Assembly: GCA_033297075.1 (NCBI GenBank) | Contig: MU858103.1 | Coordinates: forward strand, 62,001-126,000 | DNA from: Rhypophila decipiens | Taxonomy: Eukaryota > Ascomycota > Sordariomycetes > Sordariales > Naviculisporaceae | DNA length: 64,000 bases | Reading direction: 5' to 3' | Part shown: positions 46,630 through 56,852 of the stretch, piece after piece | How positions within the stretch are numbered: position 1 is the stretch's first letter | Layout of the letters: each line of letters begins with the position of its first letter | Program-made: the position numbers and the translations under genes | Notes under the pieces: model-generated | Database searches by the model: none | What the model saw: only the letters and a program-made list of their open reading frames with translations | Told to the model about the DNA's origin: nothing

Positions 46630-49600
46630 ATGTCCGAGCCCGTGTACGGATCTGATGTGGAGTCATCCAGTGTGGACTTATCCATTTCGGACGAGTCTGA
46701 GAGCAATGACAGAGGGCCCGGGACAAATACCACGAACCCTCCTGTTGACATGGCCAGTTCGGCCTTCGACCTGGCTGAGGATGTATCCTCCTTCGTCCGG
46801 GACCTGAAGCCATGGAGGGCCCTCATGCCAAGTGCTCTGAAAGAGCGTATGGAGGACGTAGCCATGAAGACCAAGGAACTGGAGTCCAGGTATGTACTCA
46901 AAGTTGATCACGGAGCAATCTTCCAATGTGGCCTGTCTCACACTGACTTGGGCCCTCGTCTCATGCGCTAAAGGAAGCCCAAAAATCGGCCTTCGGCCCC
47001 AGTTTGGGAACCCGTCGTCCTGAATCTGTCCATGGAGACATGGAGCAGAGAAGGCCCCTTGTTTCTGAAGGCTATTAAGGTAAAAAGACCTTGTATTGTT
47101 GCATATTACCGCAGTCCGCCATCGGGTGGCGGTTCTCAAGCTGTCCCAAAGTTGTCGTTGCCACCGTGGAAGCGAGTTGAGGGAACCGGCGACGAACAAA
47201 ATCTGCAGAGAGTCGGCATCCTGTCGCCTGATTTAGAGGATGAGATCATGCTGGTCACCTCTATCTCGGTTCAGACGCCTATGTTGTGAGTCTCTCGCTT
47301 TACATTCTCCAAAATAGCCCACACACTGCTAACATTAGGCCATCCCAGTTTCCCAGCTCCGTACAAAATCTTGACAGAATATTACCTCGACTTCAAAGCA
47401 CGGCTCGCACAATTAGAAAGCGAGCTGAAAAAGACAAGTTCCATCGTCAGCGACAAGGCGGAGTCGAAGGAGGCTGAACAGGACGACAAGGAGACAGCTA
47501 AGGATTCAAAGAAGTACAATTTCCACCTCGCCAACCGCACCGCTCATCTACGCTGTCTGGTCACTTTGATCGAGGACAACCTAGGAGACCGGATCCAACT
47601 CCGAGCACAGATTGCGGACCGGTCAATCAAGGAGATCGCTTTCGAAGACTTGTGGCATTTATTCAAGCCCGGTGATATTGTCTACTCGCGTGAGCCGGCC
47701 ACTGGCCGGGAGCGACTTTTTAAGATATATTACGTTACGGGCGGGATGATCCGTAGACGCAAGGTGCGCCGATATGAGGAGTCTGACTTTGATAATTTCG
47801 TCACCGCTGACAGACGCTTCGTCGGAGTCGGGTGTTGGACCCCGCTACTGCTTGCCGCCTACACTATGGAGTTTGATGGCACCCGATCTGGCCCACAGAA
47901 GCGCGAGATTCTTATCAAGTACTACTCGGGAAAGCAACCCATAGCCGAGCTCACCGCATATCCGGTGTGTTTTCATCCGGACAAAGACCTCCAATCCCGG
48001 TTCGAGAAGGCTGGCCGGCAGTTCTTGTCATCGGTTGGCCACAGGTACTATGACGGGCTCACGGTGCCTGTGGATCTCAGGAAGCCCATTGGGAACGGGG
48101 AGCAGTACCATGTCCGCCGCTGCTATGACAACATTGTCAGCGACGTTTACGTCGACTTTGAGGAGTTCTACAAGGTTTTTGACTACCTGAGGCCCCAAAT
48201 CTTCAAAGGCCTTAGAAACCCCATCCTTGATCCTACTGAAAGCAGCGAGGTCAGTGCCGCAGGGGGGATCGTCACTTACCGCGGGCATGAAGAAGTCGAC
48301 GCAAAGCTGTCCGAAACCTTCTCCTCACACAACAGAAAGTCCCTCGAGGCATTCAACCCGGACGAAGAGCCTGAGAGGCTAACCAGCGAGTTCTACAAAT
48401 TACTTCCCCAAGAAGTCCCAGCCTATGCCTTTCGTTATAGAAGGTGGTATCTCCTAGACACCAGTCTGCTGCAACCCATCAATCCCTCCCGGTACTCGGG
48501 CTTCGACGACCTCGTCATCCCTGAGCACTACAAAACGCTCCTTACCGCTCTCGTAAACAATCACACCTCAGGAATCCAAAAACGTCTTGAAAAGATAAAA
48601 AAGCACAAATCTTCTTCTTTTTCGTCCTCCCACCAACCGAAAATGGACATCGTGCCCGGAAAAGGCGAAGGCCTCATCCTCCTCCTCCACGGACCCCCAG
48701 GCGCGGGAAAGACCTCCACGGCAGAGACCATCGCGGCCTACACCCGTCGTCCCCTGTACTCCATTACATGCGGCGACATCGGCCTTGTCCCGAGACAAGC
48801 CGAAGAGTTGCTCGAAGAACATACCCTCCGCGCCGACAAATGGGGCTGCGTCTTGCTTCTCGACGAAGCCGACGTCTTCCTCATGCAACGCACCTGGAAA
48901 GAGATCCAGCGAAATGCTCTCGTCTCGGTCTTTCTCAGACAACTGGAGTACTATTCTGGCATTTTGTTCCTAACCACCAACCGGCCGGGCACAATCGACG
49001 AGGCATTCAAGTCGCGAATCCACGTTTCCTTGCGATACCCCGGCATCGACCTTCAATCAACTCGACAAATGTGGGAGAACATCCTCCACCGCCTCGAGAA
49101 GGAGAACGAGACGGCCGAGATAACAGTTCATTTCAAGAAGCCCATTCTCCTGAAATTCGCAGAGCAGCATTACAAGAAACGCGTGGCGAGTCAGTCGTGT
49201 TGGAACGGAAGGCAGATAAGGAATGCCTTCCAGACGGCGCTCGCATTGGGACATGCTGCTAGGCAGAACATGCTGCGTGGACGGGGAATCACGACAGAAG
49301 ATCTCGAGCAGATGGAACGGGAGATGGATGATGGGACAGACGAAGGCAAGGAGAGGAAAAGGGAATTCAGGAAACACTACATGACTGTTAAACTTACTCG
49401 TGATAGTTTCAAGGAGATTTCCAAGACGACCAACGAATTTGAGGAGTATATCGTTGCGTTGAGGGGCAAGGATACCGATGCTCAGCGGGACAACGAGGTC
49501 AGGGATGATGGCTATGACCCTGAGCGTCGGGCCACTGGGAACCGCGGTGGCCTTGAGCCTAGGCAGATGCCAACGGCTGGGAACTACGGTGGTGGAGGGG

Positions 49601-49634
49601 GTGTACGAGCGACGGGCATGGTGTATACTCATGC

Positions 49635-49666
<32 letters not shown>

Positions 49667-50019
49667 TTCAGCGACAAGACCATCAGGGGCATTCGCCTTC
49701 TTTGTCGGTTATTTCCGCTACTTCGTCGAGTAGGAGTGGGTTGAGTGGTAATACTGGGACAGGGGCAGGAGGGGAAAGCGGTTGGGGTCGATGGGGCCCA
49801 GGGGGAGTAGGAGCTGAGGGACATGCAAGCCAGGGATCATCATCACCAGAGATTACCTTGAATGGTGGGAGGTATGCCAATGTTGCTGCGAGCCAAGGGG
49901 GAACTGTGCCTCCTGGGAATCGAGGCTTAACGGGGCCTCGGATGAATCGGTATGGGGTGGACAGCAGCGAGCATGACGACGACGAGGAGGACGAATTTGA
50001 TGACGATGATGATTATTAG
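46630..50019 (+). CDS. Large AAA+ ATPase with DUF7025-type N-terminal region
   Basis: Exons 46630-46889, 46974-47285 and 47349-50019, giving 1080 residues. Introns are GTATGT...TAAAG and GTGAGT...CCCAG. The middle contains the DUF7025-type beta-rich region (LWHLFKPGDIVYSRE, CWTPLLLAAYTMEFDG, PVCFHPD). The AAA module has Walker A GPPGAGKT (639-646, Lys645), Walker B VLLLDEADVFL (Asp696, Glu697), sensor-1-like FLTTNRPGTIDEAFKSRIHVSLRYP and a C-terminal lid. The C-terminal 150 residues are low complexity: Gln run near 955, Gly/Ser-rich, and an acidic tail DDDDEEDEFDDDDDY. Such proteins are common in fungal accessory regions; the substrate is unknown. Confidence 0.85.
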
Positions 50020-50254
50020 GGTGATGACTATAGTTAGCTAGATTAAGTTAGTTTAATAATATTTCCAGCCTTTTAAGTTAGATTATATTCGGTTAATTTA
50101 CCTTAGCTTTCTAATACCTAGCTTGTTTGGAACCCTAGATAGGTAGTATAAGGTTGATCAACGACCGGCTAAATATCACCAACGTCCCTTCGTCCTGTAT
50201 GGCATGTACAATAAAGCCTGCCAAGGAATCGGACACTGACAGTGACGAGTTCTA

Positions 50255-52288
50255 CTATTGTGGTTGAATATGGCCATGCGGTGTCTTGTTTCCAGCGTAC
50301 ACCAGCTGATCATCCATGAGGCGCAAGTGCACATGCCCGTCCCCAAGATGGCTGGTCGCCGCACCCATCTGGTTAACAACTGCTCTCCGAGACTCCTCAT
50401 CCAGTGTAAGCATAGTTGCCAGCGTGGAGTTCTTCCAGACTTTTACGCCCATTTTGTTGGTCTCGATGACAGTCCAAATCAGGAACACAGCTACCAAGAC
50501 AATCTCGACTGCAAGAAAGCTCAGCCAGGCCCACCGCACCTCGACTACAGTAGTAGAAACCCATGCAGTGCCCGATATGTCGTGATGCCGGACAGCGATG
50601 GATTCCAATACTCTTTGTAGTGGCGGAGTAGTCTTATGTCAGACAAGGGCTATGTTTTGAAAGATGAGTAGTATGGGAAAACTCACAGCCCGTTTAAGCT
50701 CTCTGTGATGTTTTGGAATAAAGCTCTGGGAGTATCTTTATCCGTCTCCTTGTAGCTAAGAGGATCAAAAATAGAGGCCAGCCTCACAGATGCAAAGGTG
50801 TCCGCACCTTGGTTCGAACTCTGGTTGTCATATGCTGCCATGCTGAACCCCCACCCGGCGAGGTGCCTGGAAAGGCTCTTGGCGATAAAGGTCAGAGTGT
50901 CGCCTCCGATCGAATGACTAGAACCTGAAGTCTTGGACAGAATCTTCAGTGGCGGCGGCACCTGCTCGGTGGAAACATTCGGAGAAGGACGACCACGATG
51001 GTCTTGACAAACGGGATCACCTGTCTTGGATCTGGTGCAAACAAGTGGCCCCGTTCTTGGTTCCATTGCTGAAGGCTCATCATCGTCCCGCCAAAAGTTA
51101 ATCTCGGATGGTGTGGTTTGAAACAGATTTGTGCCATTAGACACGGATATGTTGTAGGTTTTCACGCAGGCGTGGACCAAGACTTCGACCGCTGTAACCT
51201 CATAGTCGGGGATTTGAGACGGACTTATCGGTGATGTGTCCATGTCTCTTGGCCAGTTATTCTTCTGCCAGGCCTGAATGAGCACCCAGTTGAGAATCCC
51301 CATTTGGTAAGGAACTTGATCTTCGGGAAATACTACTGACTTGTTTATAGGGACCAGATAGTAAAACATGTTGAAAGGGCTGGGTAGTGCAACTGAGAGA
51401 ACTGGGGGGATCGAGATGTCAATCCCCGTGGTTGAATTGGACAGCTCTTTAGGCCATGCGTCAATGCTATTGTATGAACTATGAGTCAGATCCTTGATCT
51501 CGTTGACCTGAAGGTGAGATGTTATATCGGCAGATTCCATGCAAATTGAAACCGACTCGAACAGGGGAAAGGTGCAGTCGACAGAAGGACAGTAAATAAC
51601 GCCACTGCCTGGTACCTGTTGCCATGCGTCTTGGTACCGTAATATCTCCTTGATGACTGATTTGTCGATCAGGGCCGCTACATACTTGGGCCGAGAAAGT
51701 TCTTGGGTTTCGGCTGACCAGATTCGGGCCTGAGTTTTCGTTGGCACCAGTTCTGATCGGTAGAATATGACTTCCTGTGTGGCAAGCGACATGATGATAC
51801 TTGTGACGTATATAAAGGCTCCGAGACTCGCCACGTGCTTGAGCCCAGCCTGAACAATAAGGTCCAGCGCGCCAATCAGACTTCTACTTGCCGAATCCAA
51901 GACCAGTAGCCAGCCAACTGATCGTGGACGACCATGGAACCAGTTCCATTTCCATTGCCCGAGCGCCTCGGTGACGGGAACCATGAAGAATCCTTTGGAT
52001 AAAGCGACCAACAGGGTCACGATTGTGTTCAAGTTGAGGTGAAGAGTCAAAGATTGGAGCGGCCGGTTATTGACAACATACAATACCACAGCCATTGCTA
52101 GACGGAGTGTCAGCGAGACAGTCTACAGAAGCCAGAACAAAATATTGTGAGCGGTAGATCCACCGCTTACCAATGAGGCATATTACACTACCAAGCATGC
52201 AAAAGATTTCGATTCTCCAGATTCGGAACAAAGAAGGGTTGGTGTTTTCTCGTCGATTCCTCTTGCAATGGGTGCTCATATCCTCCAT
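50255..52288 (-). CDS. DUF3176 multi-pass membrane protein
   Basis: Exons (minus) 52288-52171, 52097-50687 and 50612-50255, giving 628 residues. Introns: GTAAGC...TCTAG and GTGAGT...CAAAG, with all phases consistent. Hydrophobic spans include the start of exon 2 (AMAVVLYVVNN and LNTIVTLLVALSKGFFMVPV), then the DUF3176 signature GQWKWNWFHGRPRSVGWLLVLDSASRS, a long extracellular-like middle with N-glycosylation-type NST/NGT sites, and a terminal span FLAVEIVLVAVFLIWTVI in exon 3. No biochemical function is known for the family, which is expanded in filamentous ascomycetes. Exon 3 carries the family C-terminal half (KNSTLATMLTLDEESRRAV), so the gene looks intact. An ATG at 52288 was used; the frame upstream is open only from TTG. 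Confidence 0.85.
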
Positions 52289-53773
52289 TCTGACCACAAG
52301 ACGATCTCGTGCCGAAAATTTCGAGTAGGCGGTTCTTAACGATGTTACCGAAGAGCTGAGGAGATGCGTGGACTCTGGCAGGTAATGGCGTTGATAGTAC
52401 CGGCTAAAACCCCCCAGCACCAAAGCGTCGCTCGAGGTATGAAGCCGTCGGACACAAGATATTTATAAAAGCCGAACGGCGCCCAGCCGTACAACCTTGT
52501 TGCCTAAGTAAGATGCTTACAGAAAGCCGTGTGCTACACACCTGCACACATGCTAGATATTAATTACCATGTCGTTGTGCCGTAGCTGGACCCAACAATG
52601 CATATGATCGCCCTTTGATGCCTCCAATTAAGAACTTGAAGATCAACACACTACCAGCCGTGAATATCCCCCTCGCATATCAAGTCAAGTCTGTCTTTTG
52701 TCGTAGTGGTCGATGGAAATTGGGACCTACTCAGGTCAGGGTTAGGGTTCGTTAAGTGCTTGGCAAGGAAGTAGGATTCGACGTACAAGGAGAAAGGTCT
52801 ACTGGAACAAGCTTCGGGATGCATCGTCAACGCCGTTACTAATTGCAAAGTTATTAGTCAGAACCTTCAAGTTTTAAAAGCTCGGAGGTTGAGCGAGCTA
52901 ACATTTATTACAGAAGAAAGGACAGCATCCTTATGAAGGACAGCAAGAGATATGGGTGTATTAGGTCATGCTATTAACCACAAAACCTGCGCCGTGTTCT
53001 CCTGTGTGCACTCGGGGACGGCCTTGCGGACTTGGATAATATCTCCAAGCCACGAGGCTTAGTACATTCGGCAGCGAGTACTCTGAAGGCCTTGGGGTCC
53101 TCAGGATGCCAAGCAAAGTACCAAGAATGTAATTGTGCTTACTAGCGTACGCAGTGTTAAAAATGGAGATTAGTCAACTTCTCCTGGCCTGGGGGCCCTT
53201 CTCGAAGTGCGCCAACCCTACTGCATGCAAGGACTGGACACTATTCCGGTGTTGAACTTGATCACCTTCCTCTTTGACGTCACTATCGCGAGGCCTGGCA
53301 AAGAAGTGCCTTTCCGGAGTAACTAACCCAGGGCTTTGTTGCCCTCTCCATGATGTGATGCTATGCCAAGATCAATAAAAGCAATTTGACCACGGAGCTT
53401 ATTTCCTCTTTTAGCAGGAAGTAGCCTTCAATGCTGTCAAGCGTGGTGTTGAACAAACGAACTTGACCAATCAGCTCTGAATCAGCCCTGTGAGGCTTAG
53501 GCGTTACTGATAGGTGTGCAACCATGACATGAATCAGTAACTTGCTTGACGTTGAAAGAGGCACTCACAAGTATTAGTCAACCGCGCGTGCAGCAGTCTT
53601 GAGTCTGACAAAGACTCCTGAAGCCTGTTTCAGAAACGCCATTATTCAGTCCCATGCATAATACCTCTGTATACGGCGTGTAACGAGCTGCAGGTGTGCG
53701 GCGGCGATGGTTAGACCGTTGACTTGTCTACATTCCACATCACCGGGGATGCCTCTATATGGAACTCCGTCAT

Positions 53774-53793
53774 GGGGGGGGGGGGGGGGGGGG
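53774..53793. repeat. Poly-G tract (20 bases)
   Basis: A run of twenty consecutive G. Similar tracts occur at 61413-61427 and 62726-62744. Length may be unreliable in assembly. Confidence 0.85.
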
Positions 53794-54457
53794 CCTTGGG
53801 GATATATCGAGAGAGAACCTCATGATATGTCCCAAGAGGGAAAGCCGAAGAGATAAGTGGCCCTGCCTCTGGTTGACTTGTCCGGTCATAAATTCATATT
53901 CGGAGGCTCGTCGTTGATGCGACTCCGCCAAGAAGATATCAAGTCTAGTATCTCGATGGTCGCAGCCTTACCCGGTGACCAGTGGGGGCTGAAGGATGAT
54001 GTAATGTTATGATCATGTAATGCGATGAAATCCTAGCGAATGGCATATCTGATACTCATTATTATCATGATGATGTAATATCTCAATATGTGATGGGATG
54101 TTATCACAAGTTGGTCGCTGCCATCGGCTGTCATAAGGCCAAGATGGAAAGGAAGGGCTGAAAAGAGATATTAGTGGCTAGCTCGTATTTCATCATGGTC
54201 GACGACACATCAGGACCTATAAACAACATGATGTGATGGCGGGAGACCACACCGAGGACTCACGAGATGGTTGTCTTCTTGGAGATGTGGGAACATCCGG
54301 TGGTCAGACCTGGAGTTGGACCCCGAAGCGGAAGTTGAAAATGCAACATATGTTGTCTCGGTTAACAAAATTAGCACTCTCACCAAGAGGCCTCGTCTTG
54401 GAAGCCTTTGTCGAGAGTCAGGGTCACTGGTACTGTCAATTCCCAGCTTCTCTCAAG

Positions 54458-54463
54458 TATAAA
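54458..54463 (+). promoter_or_regulatory. TATA box of the RiPP precursor gene
   Basis: TATAAA sits 151 bp before the start codon at 54609. The following sequence is a pyrimidine- and CA-rich leader typical of highly expressed fungal genes. Confidence 0.5.
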
Positions 54464-54608
54464 GAGGTCCCTCATTCCGGTCGGACCTCTCCTTTCAAGC
54501 TTTTCATCCACAGACCACTACATCTCTACCATACCTGTTACAACAGACCAAATCAAGCCTTCCGAGCAATCAGAACTCAGCACACCATCTCCCGCACGAC
54601 ACGTCAAG

Positions 54609-55064
54609 ATGCGATTCTCATTCATCGCAGCTCTTCTCGCAGGCTCTGCCCTGGCCACCCCGGTATGACAAAGTCATTTGCCCGCCCGCTTTCTTTCAGC
54701 AAGAAGCTCTACTAATACCATTGTTCATAAACTCTAGCTCCAGCCGGTAGTCCATGTGAACGCCCACCTCACCAAGCGCGAGGCTGAGGCTGGCCCTCCA
54801 CCCCCGTCCTGGAAGCGTGAAGCGGGCCCTCCGCCTCCATCTTGGAAACGAGAAGCTGAACCTGGTCCTCCTCCGCCGGACTGGAAGCGTGAAGCCGGGC
54901 CTCCACCTCCTTCTTGGAAGCGTGAGCCTGAGCCTGAGGCTGGCCGTACCCCACCTTCTTGGAAGCGAGGACCGCCTCCTCCGGACTGGAAGCGTGGCCC
55001 TCCCCCTCCCTCATGGAAGAGAGAGGCCGCGGCCGAGCCCGGTCCGCCTCCTCCTAGTTGGTAG
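54609..55064 (+). CDS. Candidate RiPP precursor peptide: eight Kex2-bounded GPPPPxW repeats
   Basis: Exons 54609-54662 and 54738-55064 (donor GTATGA, acceptor CTCTAG), 126 residues. Residues 1-18 are a signal peptide (RFSFIAALLAGSALATP). After a short pro-segment ending in KR (31-32) follow eight repeats at 33-45, 46-56, 57-69, 70-80, 81-95, 96-104, 105-113 and 114-126, each ending in Trp followed by Lys-Arg (the last by stop). Repeats 6 and 7 have Gly directly after KR, so the core is a heptamer starting at Gly. The remaining copies have EA, EP or AA dipeptides before it, as trimmed by STE13-like dipeptidyl aminopeptidases. Predicted cores are GPPPPSW x5, GPPPPDW x2 and GRTPPSW x1. Pro and Arg codons vary between copies, so the peptide is under selection. 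The architecture matches dikaritin precursors and, alternatively, alpha-pheromone precursors, but the Cys of sordariomycete pheromones is absent. Confidence 0.85.
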
Positions 55065-55952
55065 TGTGAGAGACACTGGCGATTTGGCCGTTCTTTGATT
55101 AGGTGGCTACTCAATGTCGTGCTCCGTTCTGGTGGGGATGGAGATTGATTTCGCGAGGAATGCTGTTGATGAGGCTTTGAGGGAATTTTCCTTGGTTTTA
55201 CTCTTTTATCCATATTGAAATGATTCAAGTATCTTGGGAGTCATATCGATACTTTTTTGAGGTTCATTTGGAACGAAACATGATGTGATTGATAAATATA
55301 ACTCATCGTGAAGCACTCATTACTGAATAACAATTTACCGTCGATAGAACAGTTCCAAACCTGTATCTGTCGTAAATGCAAGAAACCTGTTTAGCAGTCA
55401 CTTTAAGTACCGGGACTTGGTCCAATATTCAACTTCTCTTTTGATGCTGTAACCTAACCCTAACCCTGACAGCCAACAAAAAAGCGGCCGAAAAGGGGCT
55501 GACCCTAACCCTAAGTTGTCGTCGCCGCCTCAAAGGGTCTTCCATCTTCCAAACGTAAAATACACAACTTTATTTGTATAAAAACGGGATGCAATATGGG
55601 TCTTGATTGAAATTTCAGTCTTGGGAATACAAATGAGTACAACAACGCCACAATTGGTAAACTCGCGTTCCTTCAGCCACGCAGGCGCTCCTCTTCATGG
55701 GCAAGGTTGGTGTAACAAGTCATCTAAGTCAGCAACTCTGGCTTTACTGGATTGGACCCAACAGACGCCCAGTAACAACAGCTTTCGGCACTGCAGCGCG
55801 ACTTCTCCCAGCAGGTCCCCGCCCCAATGTACATATCTGACAGTGGAGGATGACGACCCTATTGTTACAAATACAGGGCACCGCTCCTATTTCCCTCTAA
55901 TTTCTTCACACCTCCTATTCTCCTAGAACAAACAACCCAAACACACCACAAA
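55065..55952. other. Intergenic spacer with interstitial telomere-type repeats
   Basis: About 890 bp with 3' UTR of the precursor, two telomere-like tracts (separately listed) and a TATAAAAA at 55577-55584. No gene. Confidence 0.45.
55453..55514. repeat. Interstitial telomeric repeats (CCCTAA)n
   Basis: Two short blocks, 55453-55467 (CCTAACCCTAACCCT) and 55502-55514 (ACCCTAACCCTAA), lie 34 bp apart. TTAGGG is the telomere unit of filamentous fungi. The repeats are in the middle of unique sequence, not at a contig end. Confidence 0.85.
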
Positions 55953-56760
55953 ATGGCCTCCTCCTCCTCCTCGGCACGCACAGCCGAATACACACTGCTA
56001 CAGAGCTGGACCAAGCAACCGAAAAGCAGTAGTATATCATCCTGGCTTAGAACTGGCCTGCTCCTTTTGGTCTTTACAATCACAACCTTTGTCTCATTTG
56101 TCCTTGGACGGCACTCGGCAGAAATCACCAACTCTTCACAGGTAGAAACCGACACCAACAGCGAGATCTCATGCAAGTCTTTTCCCTTCCCCTCCAAGAT
56201 TATCCATTCGACAACACCAACATGACTGACCCTCTCATCTCGTTAAACCTCTAGTCCACAACCTCCCACACACCTTCGTCTACAACCGCACCTTCTCCGA
56301 AGGAACACACAGAACCGACCAAGCATGGGACGCTTTATTCCCCAAACAAATGGGCTATTTCTCACACCCGCAGATCGCCCACGGACACAGGTCGACCTTT
56401 TCCGTCTATCACTACTTGCACTGTCTGAATGGGATTCGTCAGGGTTATTGGGCTGTCTACGACATAGCTACCCAAGAAACTTCTACTTCTCAGGCTCGAG
56501 GTACTCATGGCCATGGCAAGGAGGATAAGGGAACAAAGAAGATTCTGGACATTCACAACCTTCCCATGATGATCTCGCCGTCGCATGTCAGGCATTGTAT
56601 CGACCTGCTGAGGCAGAATCTCATGTGCAATGCTGATTTGACGGTCGAGGTGAAGGATGATAAAGCTGGGGGCGTGCATGGGTTCGGGACGCAACATCAG
56701 TGTGTTGATTGGGAGGAGCTGGGTGGTTGGGTTGGGGAGTGGGAGCACAAGAGGGACTGA
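55953..56760 (+). CDS. DUF3328/UstYa-like protein (candidate RiPP oxidase) 1
   Basis: Exons 55953-56172 and 56255-56760, giving 241 residues. The intron uses a GC donor (GCAAGT) with CTCTAG acceptor; no GT donor gives a joined frame. A short cytosolic N-terminus is followed by one transmembrane anchor (about 31-51, LRTGLLLLVFTITTFVSFVL) and a lumenal DUF3328 domain (FVYNRTFSEGTHRTDQAWDALFPK, 82-104). The two family HxxHC motifs are intact: HYLHC (His126, His129, Cys130) and HVRHC (His184, His187, Cys188). Family members in ustiloxin, phomopsin, asperipin and epichloecyclin clusters form the crosslink on core peptides and sit in the membrane. It lies about 890 bp from the precursor; role by context. 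Confidence 0.88.
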
Positions 56761-56852
56761 GATCAGTTCATTTATTCATTATTTTGGTCATTATTCGAAT
56801 TCACCTTGAGAAATACGCATACGCAGTGTTAAATCATAGCCCCGGAATACAA
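56761..56852. other. Short convergent gap between DUF3328-1 and methyltransferase 1
   Basis: About 90 bp between stop codons; the two genes likely have overlapping 3' ends. Confidence 0.4.

Larger units (their letters stand above)
52289..54608. other. Gene-poor spacer between the DUF3176 gene and the RiPP precursor
   Basis: About 2.3 kb. Small open frames only (largest 160 codons at 54233-54715, overlapping the precursor in another frame). A run of 20 G lies at 53774-53793, and repeated atgatgtaat-like words lie at about 53994-54075. The 3' half carries the precursor promoter and leader. Confidence 0.45.

Noticed and set aside
54609..55064. Typical sordariomycete alpha-pheromone gene
   Set aside because: Architecture (KR, EA/EP) is shared, but the core lacks the two Cys and the QW...W pattern, and DUF3328 and methyltransferase neighbours favour a RiPP. 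Not fully excluded.
54734..55228. 164-codon minus-strand frame rich in Gly repeats (GGGGPxxQ)
   Set aside because: Exact antisense of the repeated precursor; repeats in one strand give repeats in the other. No signal peptide or family.
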